Of a stretch of 17,857 nucleotides of DNA, positions 1 through 6,570 are shown in pieces; within the stretch, counting starts at the first letter, position 1, and each line of letters opens with the position of its first letter. This DNA is from an uncultured Bacilli bacterium. Its GTDB lineage: Bacteria; Bacillota_I; Bacilli_A; RF39; UBA660. The DNA lies in contig CANQFX010000022.1 of NCBI GenBank assembly GCA_947600015.1, positions 1 through 17,857 of the forward strand, written 5' to 3'. Under the pieces are notes generated by a model that had not been told where the DNA came from, did no database searches, and saw only the letters and a list, made by a program, of their open reading frames with translations. The position numbers and the translations under genes were made by a program.

Positions 1-446
1 TGCGCATCAAAAGTAATAATATTATCTACACCCATGCGTTCTAATTCTTGTAGAGCAATGGCACAGTCTAGTGATTCATTTCCTTTTCTCTTATGTTGCC
101 TTGATTCGTATAATAATGGCATAATAACATTGATTTTAGAAGCATGCCCACTCGTTGCGGCAATCACTCTTTTAATATCCTCAAAATGTTCATCAGGAGA
201 CATATCATGATCTTTTCCATGCATTTTATACGTAATGCCATAGTTCCCTACATCACTTAAAATATAAATATCCTTTCCATTAATTGCCTCATTAATTCTT
301 ACTTTTCCTTCTCCATTACTAAAGCGATCTTGGGTAATAGATAAACGATAGTTCTTTGTTGTTTCTCTAATATTTTGTAATTCCTTTACTACGCTTTCTC
401 CAGTTTCTTTAAAATTATCAAGAATAATTAGTTTTAATTCTCTCAT
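1..446 (-). CDS. prs: Ribose-phosphate pyrophosphokinase (PRPP synthetase), divergent, C-terminus cut by window edge
   Basis: The first 148 codons are present; the rest lies beyond position 1. Family enzymes transfer pyrophosphate from ATP to ribose 5-phosphate, making PRPP in the cytosol for nucleotide and NAD synthesis. The sequence shows the family's N-terminal pattern: RFSNGEGKVRI (canonical RFSDGE), GKDIYILSD (canonical DVYIIQS) and a SRQHKRK loop matching the ATP-binding ARQDRK loop. About ten extra residues (around YKMHGKDHDMSPDEHFED) separate these blocks compared with typical bacterial Prs, so this is a divergent branch. The ATG at 446-444 follows a GAGGAG ribosome site at about 457-452. 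Its promoter and two operator-like sites closely match those of the NAD salvage operon at 13.8 kb. This fits, because PncB in that operon consumes PRPP. Substrate specificity is assumed from the family; a related phosphoribosyl or ADP-ribosyl pyrophosphokinase is possible. Confidence 0.72.
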   Translation of the reverse strand, partial: MRELKLIILDNFKETGESVVKELQNIRETTKNYRLSITQDRFSNGEGKVRINEAINGKDIYILSDVGNYGITYKMHGKDHDMSPDEHFEDIKRVIAATSGHASKINVIMPLLYESRQHKRKGNESLDCAIALQELERMGVDNIITFDA

Positions 447-458
447 ATTACCACTCCT

Positions 459-481
459 CTTTTTAATATTTTGTTAATAAC
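459..481 (-). promoter_or_regulatory. Operator-like site O2 upstream of prs
   Basis: This 23-base site reads GTTATTAA-CAAAATA-TTAAAAAG on the minus strand, an imperfect inverted repeat. It ends 12 bases before the prs start and lies about 40-60 bases into the predicted transcript. It matches the site before pncA (13747-13769) at 20 of 23 bases and the site before pncB (13100-13122) at 21 of 23. Its protein or RNA partner is unknown. Confidence 0.6.
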
Positions 482-515
482 TATGATGTTAAAAAACAAT
501 GACAATTTCGTCTTT

Positions 516-538
516 GATATTAATATTATATTAATAAC
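516..538 (-). promoter_or_regulatory. Operator-like inverted repeat O1 over the prs -10 box
   Basis: On the minus strand this reads GTTATTAA-TATAATA-TTAATATC, a near-perfect inverted repeat centred on the -10 box. It is identical at 21 of 23 bases to the repeat at 13803-13825, and the -10 box sits at the same offset in both. A protein bound here would block RNA polymerase, so a repressor operator is the simplest reading. Confidence 0.65.
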
Positions 539-553
539 AGGCGTTTTTGTCAA
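525..553 (-). promoter_or_regulatory. Sigma-A-type promoter of prs
   Basis: TTGACA (553-548) and TATAAT (530-525) are separated by exactly 17 bases, so both boxes and the spacing are consensus. Transcription should start near 518, giving a leader of about 70 bases that contains the O2 site. Confidence 0.85.
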
Positions 554-617
554 GTGTTTTTAAAAAATTTCATTATTTCATTTTCTTATTGATATAAACA
601 AATATGTTCTATATAAC

Positions 618-1991
618 TTAAATATTATATTCCTCTATCTTCTTTATAAATTCTTCTTGTATTTGTGCTAATCGCTCTTTTGTCTTAGCCTCAAAGCGAG
701 CTGTAATATTAGGTCCTGTATTAGAACAGCGAATTAATGCCCATCCATCGTCAAATAATACTTTCACTCCATCTATATCTAAATAAGAATATTTTTTTTC
801 TTTTACATAATCTAATACTTTTTCTACTACATGGAATTTCTTATCATCTGGACTTTGAAATTTCATTTCTTCGGTTGCATAGTATTTTTCTATTCCTTCT
901 AATAATTCTTCTGTTGTCTTTGTTGTATTCGATAAGATTTCTAACATGCGAAGTCCGGCATACAATCCACTATCAAATCCTAAAAACCGATCTCTAAAAT
1001 AAACATGTCCAGAAAGTTCTCCTCCAAATGGTAAATCTTCTTCTTTTACTTTGGCTTTCGTATAAGAGTTTCCCGTTCGATAACAGATTCCTTTTCCTCC
1101 TAATTTTTCAATTTCATCACTTAAACTTTTAGAACATTTTACATCATATAAAAATACTTTCTTCTCTACTTTATCAATAATATCTCGAATAATAATAATC
1201 ATATATTGATCTGTTGGAATAAAGGTTCCAAGATTTGAAACAATTCCCATACGATCACCATCACCATCAAAAGCAAGACCAATATCTGCATGTTCTTCTT
1301 TCACTTTTTGTTTTAATTGTTCTAAATTTTTCTCAACGCAAGGGTCGGGATGGTGATTTGGAAAGGTACCATCGCTTTTCCCATTAATTGTAACGACATC
1401 AATAGGAAACATTTGATATAGTTTTTCTGCAATAATACTCGTAGTTCCATTACCAGGATCAATCACAACTTTTACTTTTCTATTGCCAAAATGAAAATTG
1501 GACTTAAATAAATTAAAATAATCCTCTGTAATGTCATAAGGGGTAATCTTCCCTTCTCCTCTTTGAAAGTTTCCCTTTAAAATATAGGAAAGGAAGTCTT
1601 TTATTTCTTGTCCCTTGCAGTTTCCTGTCTCATCAAAAGCAAATTTAAAGCCATTGTCATCTTTAGGATTATGAGAAGCCGTTACCATCACACCACTAAA
1701 TATATTTAGCTTAATACAAGCATAATAGTACATCGGTGTCGTACATAATCCTAGGGTAATAATATGAATTCCTGTTTCTTTTATTCCCTCAATTAAGGCT
1801 TCATATAAATTAGGACTACTTAGGCGATTATCATGTCCTACAATACAAGTTGTTTTTCCCAATTCTTTGATATGACTTCCAAATCCCAATCCAATTGTAT
1901 AGGCGGTATCTTCATCGATTTCTTGTGGGTAAACACCACGAATATCATAACCACGAAAAATATTTTGTTTTATGTTCTCTTTTATTTTCAT
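618..1991 (-). CDS. Phosphomannomutase/phosphoglucomutase (alpha-D-phosphohexomutase family)
   Basis: This cytosolic enzyme should interconvert hexose 6-phosphate and hexose 1-phosphate, supplying mannose-1-P or glucose-1-P for sugar-nucleotide and surface glycan synthesis. All four family regions are visible in the 457 residues: the TASHNP phosphoserine loop (S106), the DGDGDR magnesium loop (D242, D244, D246), the GGELSGH sugar-binding loop (around E325), and a C-terminal RCSNTGP phosphate-binding loop. The length is normal for PMM/PGM. The reading frame extends to an ATG at 2006, but an AGGAGAG ribosome site lies inside that extension. The start is therefore placed at 1991, 5-6 bases after the site. 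It is preceded by a terminator at 2062-2084, so it probably has its own weak promoter (possibly a TATTCT box near 2020). Mannose versus glucose preference cannot be read from the sequence. Confidence 0.93.
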   Translation of the reverse strand: MKIKENIKQNIFRGYDIRGVYPQEIDEDTAYTIGLGFGSHIKELGKTTCIVGHDNRLSSPNLYEALIEGIKETGIHIITLGLCTTPMYYYACIKLNIFSGVMVTASHNPKDDNGFKFAFDETGNCKGQEIKDFLSYILKGNFQRGEGKITPYDITEDYFNLFKSNFHFGNRKVKVVIDPGNGTTSIIAEKLYQMFPIDVVTINGKSDGTFPNHHPDPCVEKNLEQLKQKVKEEHADIGLAFDGDGDRMGIVSNLGTFIPTDQYMIIIIRDIIDKVEKKVFLYDVKCSKSLSDEIEKLGGKGICYRTGNSYTKAKVKEEDLPFGGELSGHVYFRDRFLGFDSGLYAGLRMLEILSNTTKTTEELLEGIEKYYATEEMKFQSPDDKKFHVVEKVLDYVKEKKYSYLDIDGVKVLFDDGWALIRCSNTGPNITARFEAKTKERLAQIQEEFIKKIEEYNI

Positions 1992-2061
1992 ATTTTCTCT
2001 CCTCATATTTTAAGAATACCATAAAAATTACATTTCTTTCTATGATTTTTCTCATTTTACA

Positions 2062-2084
2062 GAAAAAAAACAGTATTTTACTGT
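2062..2084 (-). terminator. Rho-independent terminator of the metallophosphoesterase gene
   Basis: On the minus strand ACAGTA-AAA-TACTGT forms a short hairpin followed by a run of eight T. The stop codon of the upstream gene (2080-2078) lies inside the hairpin. Confidence 0.7.
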
Positions 2085-2941
2085 CTTTCTTTTCGCAATA
2101 TTTTAACATTTTCAATGGTACCATGATGAAATTTTTCCAGTGATTCTAGTTTCCCACTTTCTGAATGAAATTTGGTCACACCTTTACTTACAATAAAGGC
2201 ATGATTTTGTTCAAACTCCATTCCTTTTGTATAGCTTGGATATGCCCACTCTAAATTTACTTTTTTCGAACATTTTAAAAAAGGTTTTAACCAAGTAGGA
2301 AACATTCCACCATGATTATGTCCTGAAATAATTAAATCAAAATTCAAATCCCGTTTATATTGCTTTTTGTAGTTTATAAAAGTATCTCTGATAATCGGAT
2401 CATGGCACAATAAAATATTATATTTTTCTTTCCCACACTGTGTTGATAGCATTTCTAAGTATTTTCTATATTTTGTCAATAACTCTTCACAACGCTCTTT
2501 TTCTGTTAATAAATAAAACTTCTTCCTTGGTTCTATTCCCGCAATATTCATATCGTCATAAGAAATAAAATTTTCTTGTCCTTTTTCTGTCTTTTCACAT
2601 AATAATGACATGTTTTCTATCACATTATGATATAAACCATAGGGTATTAATTTTTCTTTTTGTTCAATATTTCCTTTAACATAGATTACTTCTGCAATAT
2701 CACTGGCATGTTTTAAAAAATGACATGCTTTATTTTCTGTTCCATAAATTGTACTTTCATCTAAATTATATAAATCTCCAGGAATAACTATATGAGTTGG
2801 AGCAATTTTCTCTAAGGTTTCTAGGGCATCATTTAATCTTTCCTTTTTCATATCTTTATGAATATGTAAATCCGAAAGAATTGCAATATTTTTATCTTCT
2901 TTTATTTTATCACTATAAAGGATATATTCATTTCTTTTCAT
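2078..2941 (-). CDS. Calcineurin-like metallophosphoesterase
   Basis: This predicted two-metal phosphoesterase has 287 residues. It shows the superfamily motif series: SDLHIH near the N-terminus (D24, H26), PGDLYN (D56), KGNIE (N91, where GNHE/GNHD is usual), LLCHDP (H180) and SGHNHGG (H208, H210). The GN-I-E variant replaces the histidine often found after GN. No signal peptide or membrane helix is seen, so it should act in the cytosol, unlike the membrane-anchored YkuE-type relatives. The substrate is unknown; phospholipid head groups, nucleotides and phosphoproteins are all possible in this family. It is a single-gene transcription unit with its own promoter (2967-2995) and terminator (2062-2084). 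The start at 2941 follows a modest GGAG about 17 bases upstream and an AGAAG closer in, so it may be less strongly translated than its neighbours. Confidence 0.88.
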   Translation of the reverse strand: MKRNEYILYSDKIKEDKNIAILSDLHIHKDMKKERLNDALETLEKIAPTHIVIPGDLYNLDESTIYGTENKACHFLKHASDIAEVIYVKGNIEQKEKLIPYGLYHNVIENMSLLCEKTEKGQENFISYDDMNIAGIEPRKKFYLLTEKERCEELLTKYRKYLEMLSTQCGKEKYNILLCHDPIIRDTFINYKKQYKRDLNFDLIISGHNHGGMFPTWLKPFLKCSKKVNLEWAYPSYTKGMEFEQNHAFIVSKGVTKFHSESGKLESLEKFHHGTIENVKILRKERQ

Positions 2942-2966
2942 ACTTCTTTTACTCCACTACTCATGT

Positions 2967-2995
2967 ATAGTAGCACAAAAACAATTGATGGTCAA
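2967..2995 (-). promoter_or_regulatory. Promoter of the metallophosphoesterase gene
   Basis: TTGACC (2995-2990) and TACTAT (2972-2967) are separated by 17 bases on the minus strand. The start codon follows about 25 bases after the -10 box. Confidence 0.7.
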
Positions 2996-3041
2996 TTACT
3001 TAATTATGATAAATTTGCAAAAGAAAAGATAATTCATATTA

Positions 3042-4358
3042 TTAATCTATAATATATGGACTATTTGTTGTTCCATCTCCTCCAGTATAATAGACTCCTG
3101 TTTTGAGTGAAACAGAAGGACGGACACCGCTGGAATTGTCCACGTGCTGGAGGTACAGATCGCCAGCCGAAGTGACGCTAAACTCGATTGCGACATTACT
3201 GCCGACGTCATAAGGTGACCCAAGCCAGTAATATTCACCTGTATATAGATAATAACCATTATTGGAACTCTTCGTTCCTCCTGCTAATATTCCTTCATCT
3301 ACCGTCAATAATCCTGTCTTATATTGTAATCTTCCATTTCCTACGGTAAACTTATCTACTTCTCTTGGACATTCTAAACTTGGTGTTCCATTTGTCCTTC
3401 TTCCATACACTCCAAAATATAATATACTTTCAAGACTCCCTGCTGGATCATATCCTCCTTTAGAATATATACTTCGATCATTACACCATTCTGTATCTTC
3501 TAGCCTGTCACTATAACTTGTCATATGTGCTTTATACCAAGTATTTTCTATATAATCTTTTATTGTTGAATTCGTTTCACTTTTATCTAACATATTGACT
3601 AGTGCATCCTCTATTTTCTCTCCTCCACTTAATGTTATATAATCATAATATAAACTAGCTTTATATGTATAGAATCGCACACTACTACAACTCGTTGTTC
3701 CTCCACAGGAATAATGATGTGTATTATCTAATGTGCTAGATGTCGTTTGTAAGGTATATTTTCCTCCACTATAACTTACATTACTTCCATACACTCCTCC
3801 ACTTAATGGTTTCTCATCTGTTATTGGATAGATCGCTCCATATTTATATCCTACATAAGCAGGCGAATTAAAAGATAAATTAAATGCTTTGGTTGTTAAT
3901 TGCGAAGCACTTCCTGTATTATTACAAGTATTACTACTAGAGGGTGTTCCATTAAAGATTAGTTTTACTCCTCCTGTTTCTGTTGTCCTTACAATCTTCC
4001 AACAGTATTTCGCAAATAGGACATTGTTATTATCGACTTCTCCTCGATAATAATAAATAGGATAAGAATTATTTTCTGTTCCCGCTCTAATATATACTCC
4101 TTTGCCATTGGTATCTGATGAATTTTCTTTAAAATTAATTCCTGTATTGCTAGACACAAAAGTACTTTTTACATTATCCATGACGGCACTCTTTTTTATT
4201 GCATCATATAAAGGAAGTTTTGGTTTTTCTATTACCACATCCCCTGTAATTTTAACACTAGCATTCAAAGCACTATAGGCAATACTACTAGATAAGATAC
4301 ATACTGTAATAATGACATATATCCATACATTAAAATGACTCTTCTTTTCTTTTTTCAT
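3042..4358 (-). CDS. Membrane-anchored surface protein with predicted hypervariable C-terminal ligand-binding domain
   Basis: I do not recognise a named family. The 438 residues begin with a short basic segment and one hydrophobic helix (about residues 11-31), which would anchor an extracellular domain. No LPXTG or lipobox is seen. The ectodomain is rich in Ser, Thr, Asn, Gly and Tyr and has several cysteines. Its end (about 340-419) resembles C-terminal domains common in gut Bacillota surface proteins: a GLLTVDEGILAGG segment, YYWLGSP, a variable stretch, then GVRPSVSLK. Residues 378-419 are encoded by unusually GC-rich codons, suggesting a diversity-generating retroelement variable region in a C-type-lectin-like fold (inference). 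The ATG at 4358 follows GGAGGAG at 4375-4369. Expression depends on a promoter with an 11-G spacer, so it is probably phase-variable. A role in adhesion or host/phage interaction is plausible but unproven. Confidence 0.8.
   Translation of the reverse strand: MKKEKKSHFNVWIYVIITVCILSSSIAYSALNASVKITGDVVIEKPKLPLYDAIKKSAVMDNVKSTFVSSNTGINFKENSSDTNGKGVYIRAGTENNSYPIYYYRGEVDNNNVLFAKYCWKIVRTTETGGVKLIFNGTPSSSNTCNNTGSASQLTTKAFNLSFNSPAYVGYKYGAIYPITDEKPLSGGVYGSNVSYSGGKYTLQTTSSTLDNTHHYSCGGTTSCSSVRFYTYKASLYYDYITLSGGEKIEDALVNMLDKSETNSTIKDYIENTWYKAHMTSYSDRLEDTEWCNDRSIYSKGGYDPAGSLESILYFGVYGRRTNGTPSLECPREVDKFTVGNGRLQYKTGLLTVDEGILAGGTKSSNNGYYLYTGEYYWLGSPYDVGSNVAIEFSVTSAGDLYLQHVDNSSGVRPSVSLKTGVYYTGGDGTTNSPYIID
3105..3227 (-). 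other. Putative DGR variable region (VR) inside the surface protein gene
   Basis: This encodes residues 378-418, from WLGSP to GVRPSVSL. In 3121-3240 I count 64 G or C in 120 bases, against a visibly AT-rich gene. Many codons end in C (GTC four times; GAC, GGC and AGC twice each; also TCC, CTC, CAC, ATC, TAC), which are rare elsewhere in the gene. Adenine-specific mutagenesis of AAC-type template codons leaves this kind of NNC pattern. The constant GVRPSVSL end would match the homing end of a DGR variable repeat. The template repeat and reverse transcriptase are not in this window. Confidence 0.6.
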
Positions 4359-4396
4359 TTTTTCTTTTCTCCTCCGTTTTATTTTCTTCTATTCAA

Positions 4397-4427
4397 ATTA
4401 TACCCCCCCCCCCTACAATTTTGTCAA
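4397..4427 (-). promoter_or_regulatory. Predicted phase-variable promoter of the surface protein gene
   Basis: On the minus strand a perfect TTGACA (4427-4422) and a perfect TATAAT (4402-4397) flank a 19-base spacer. The spacer ends in 11 consecutive G (4413-4403). Sigma-A promoters work best with about 17 bases, so changes in G number by replication slippage should tune or switch transcription, as described for poly-G/poly-C promoters of porA and opc in Neisseria. Transcription should start near 4390, about 30 bases before the start codon. Confidence 0.85.
4403..4413. repeat. Homopolymer tract of 11 C (plus strand) / 11 G (minus strand)
   Basis: Eleven consecutive C on the plus strand between the promoter boxes of the surface protein gene. 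Runs of A and T are common here, but a run of G or C this long is unique in the window and is expected to be unstable. Confidence 0.97.
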
Positions 4428-4476
4428 ATAAAAAAGGAGAAATTCTCGTATCTCACAATACAAAATTATACAATGT

Positions 4477-5055
4477 TCACTCACATTTTATATCATCAAA
4501 TAATGAATATACTGAGCATCCTAGTAATTTATCTATTTCTTTTTTGAGTTTTTGTGCTTCTGTAATATGATAAACTGTATTTGAATAACAACCTCTCCTT
4601 GACATTAATTCTATCAATCTTTGTTCTAACATCATTCGTTTATCTTTACAAATTAAATCACATAAATTAATGATTTTTTCATATATTGTATATTTATGAT
4701 TTTTAATAAAGTTTGTTCTAAACGGAATATCTGTAGGGATTCCTCCTGCCGTACAATTTACATCATTATTTAGGTAAGAATGAGTTAAGCATATGTTGCA
4801 ATAATCTTCATCAAATCCTAAATCTTTTAAATATTGGTAGCCATTCATTACATGATTTTTAAAGTCTCCTGTTCTTTTACCTATATCATGAATATATCCT
4901 AAAGTCATTGCTTTTTCTTCATCCAATTTTAATTTTTTTGCGATTACACCAGCAGTTTCCCCCACACATTTTGAATGAATAATCCACCCTATATCTGGTG
5001 TTGTTTTTACTGCTTCCTCTAATAACTCTAATGCATGTTCTTTTGTTAATTTCAT
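4477..5055 (-). CDS. HD-domain phosphohydrolase
   Basis: This 192-residue cytosolic protein has the metal-binding signature of the HD superfamily: a lead histidine (H27 in IIHSKC), the HDIGK motif (H56, D57), then further histidines (H68, H92) and a later aspartate in LCDLI that can complete the site. The domain fills most of the protein. HD enzymes hydrolyse phosphate esters of nucleotides, and the substrate here is not predictable. The start lies 16 bases after the stop of the nucleotidase-nucleoside hydrolase gene, so the two are almost certainly co-transcribed, which favours a nucleotide or nucleoside substrate. A weak AAGTGGAT precedes the ATG. It appears to be the last gene of the long run starting at 13.7 kb. 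Only a weak hairpin (GAGAATTTCTC, 4437-4447) followed by T-rich sequence separates it from the next promoter. Confidence 0.85.
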   Translation of the reverse strand: MKLTKEHALELLEEAVKTTPDIGWIIHSKCVGETAGVIAKKLKLDEEKAMTLGYIHDIGKRTGDFKNHVMNGYQYLKDLGFDEDYCNICLTHSYLNNDVNCTAGGIPTDIPFRTNFIKNHKYTIYEKIINLCDLICKDKRMMLEQRLIELMSRRGCYSNTVYHITEAQKLKKEIDKLLGCSVYSLFDDIKCE

Positions 5056-5071
5056 ATTATATCCACTTCTT

Positions 5072-6520
5072 TCATTTATGGTTCGATAATTTTATAAAAA
5101 AGTCTTGAAATATTTTATTACGAAATAAATCATTAACAAATACTACTGGATGTCTATTTTCTGACAATTCATATATTCCATTATCCAATACTTTTGGACA
5201 ACTAATCATTTCTGATTGAAACCAATCTGCGTTGATTTCATATGCGATAGCACTTAAATCCCATAAGGTTTTACTGGAACCAATTTCATCTTTTTCTTCT
5301 TTCATAAATGCTTTTTTACATTTAATAAAAATATCACACAAATATTTATCTAATTTGTTTTTTCTATTTAAATAATGTTTTAGTTCATAAATCGTAGTTG
5401 TTAAATTGGACGCTACATTTCTACAAGGTATCACAACTAATTCCACTTTGGATTCAAATACTGTTTGCACTGCTTTGATATCTTGTCTAAAATTAAATTC
5501 ATTGTTATTTTTAGTTAAAAAAGAATTTCCTCCAAGCCATATCACTTTTATTTTATTAATAATACTTGGTTCTTTTTTTATTGCTAACGCAACATTCGTA
5601 ATTGCTCCAATCGCTAATATTGTAGTTTTTTGGTTTTTTCTGGCAATTTCTATCATTTTGGACACAGCATCATTGTCTTCTTCACTGTCATTTAAATATT
5701 TTGTTGCGCCTTTATATACTTTTTCTTGATATTCTGGGAATCCAAGCATATCTAATAAGTTTAATGTTGTTTCATAACTTTTTTGTGTTCCTTCCTCTAT
5801 TGTTAATGTCTTTGCGTATCCACTTTTACTGAATGGCGCAATCGTAATGGCCTCTAACTCAAAAATATCTAAAGACTTCATTAAATATGTTAATGCGAAT
5901 TGATCATCAATTTCATTATACATATCAGTATCTAGTATGATCTTTTTCTTTTTCATATTCTTTATCACCTCATATAACTCTTGCCAATTATTAACTACTT
6001 CTAATCCTTCACGATTATTAAAATTATAATTTGTTCCCATCAAATAACAGTTTATATGATTGGATTTTAATTGATGGCAATTGGATTGAACATCATCAAA
6101 CATAATATCAATATTGTTTTCTTTACATTCTTTTGTTTTATCTGTTGATTCGGACAAAATTAATTTTGTATAATTTATATTATTATCTTTTAGCCATTGT
6201 ATCGTCGTTTCCCATGGTTTTTGATAATGAGGATAAGCTCTATGTGAAATCAAGTACAATTGATTTCCATCATTTAATAATTTATCCATATAGTATTTGG
6301 CATTTTCTCTTGGTTCAAATTCTCTTGCAAATATCTCCATATTTTTTATATAAAAATCTTCTACTTCTTCCTTCGACCAATCAAAATAATCTTTGATCCA
6401 ATTTCCATGAGAATGAATCATCCCATGGTTTCTTTTCTTTTTATCCTCTTTTTTAAATTCTTCTAATAATTTTTTATCAAAATTCGTAATCACATTATCA
6501 ATATCTAAACCTATACGCAT
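5072..6520 (-). CDS. Fusion of HAD-type 5'-nucleotidase and nucleoside hydrolase
   Basis: One frame of 482 residues carries two enzymes. Residues 1-185 resemble HAD-fold 5'(3')-deoxyribonucleotidases: the DxD nucleophile motif in GLDIDNVITNF (D6, D8), LISHR after a helical cap, and an acidic MFDDVQSN motif. Residues 189-482 are an IUNH-type nucleoside hydrolase: LDTDMYNEIDDQFAL (Asp cluster at 197-206, calcium site), AIGAITNVALAI, WLGGNSF, NFRQD and the late Asp in LWDLSAIA. Together they could turn a nucleoside monophosphate into nucleoside and then free base plus (deoxy)ribose. The frame opens at 6547, but AGGAAGGA (6532-6525) selects the ATG at 6520. A strong internal ribosome site precedes Met189, so the hydrolase may also be made alone. 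The stop is TGA. The nucleobase cleaved is unknown; nicotinamide riboside is conceivable given the NAD genes upstream. Confidence 0.87.
   Translation of the reverse strand: MRIGLDIDNVITNFDKKLLEEFKKEDKKKRNHGMIHSHGNWIKDYFDWSKEEVEDFYIKNMEIFAREFEPRENAKYYMDKLLNDGNQLYLISHRAYPHYQKPWETTIQWLKDNNINYTKLILSESTDKTKECKENNIDIMFDDVQSNCHQLKSNHINCYLMGTNYNFNNREGLEVVNNWQELYEVIKNMKKKKIILDTDMYNEIDDQFALTYLMKSLDIFELEAITIAPFSKSGYAKTLTIEEGTQKSYETTLNLLDMLGFPEYQEKVYKGATKYLNDSEEDNDAVSKMIEIARKNQKTTILAIGAITNVALAIKKEPSIINKIKVIWLGGNSFLTKNNNEFNFRQDIKAVQTVFESKVELVVIPCRNVASNLTTTIYELKHYLNRKNKLDKYLCDIFIKCKKAFMKEEKDEIGSSKTLWDLSAIAYEINADWFQSEMISCPKVLDNGIYELSENRHPVVFVNDLFRNKIFQDFFIKLSNHK
5954..5971 (-). promoter_or_regulatory. Internal ribosome binding site and start (Met189) in the fusion gene
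   Basis: GAGGTGAT (5971-5964) complements the 3' end of 16S rRNA over eight bases. It sits seven bases before an in-frame ATG (5956-5954), exactly where the nucleoside hydrolase domain begins. It could give a separate 294-residue hydrolase, or be a relic of two fused genes. Confidence 0.5.
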
Positions 6521-6570
6521 ACTATCCTTCCTTTGCCTTCTTATCATCTACAATTGTTACCCTATATTGA

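Noticed and set aside
447..617. Known riboswitch (NAD or PRPP type) in the prs leader
   Set aside because: The leader is about 70 bases, very AT-rich and without the conserved cores of the nadA, pnuC or ykkC motifs; inverted-repeat operators explain the structure better.
737..997. Plus-strand reading frames across the window (for example 737-997, 5406-5729, 13156-13461)
   Set aside because: They lie opposite well-supported minus-strand genes, lack ribosome sites and encode low-complexity hydrophobic peptides typical of antisense shadows.
1992..2006. Upstream ATG at 2006 as start of the phosphohexomutase
   Set aside because: The AGGAGAG ribosome site lies within those five codons, so translation should begin at 1991.
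2942..3041. DGR template repeat or RNA in the gap beside the surface protein gene
   Set aside because: The gap is only 100 bases, shows no resemblance to 3105-3227, and is accounted for by a promoter. No reverse transcriptase frame is in the window.
3036..3055. ATATTAT/ATAATAT hairpin as terminator of the surface protein gene
   Set aside because: The stem is all A-T and lacks a clean T-run, so it would be unstable; the real end of this transcript is not evident.
4437..4447. GAGAATTTCTC hairpin as terminator after the HD gene
   Set aside because: The palindrome leaves almost no loop and the following T-run is short; it may be a weak stop but cannot be supported as a terminator.
6521..6547. 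ATG at 6547 as start of the nucleotidase fusion
   Set aside because: AGGAAGGA at 6532-6525 lies downstream of it and is well spaced for the ATG at 6520, where the HAD motif begins.
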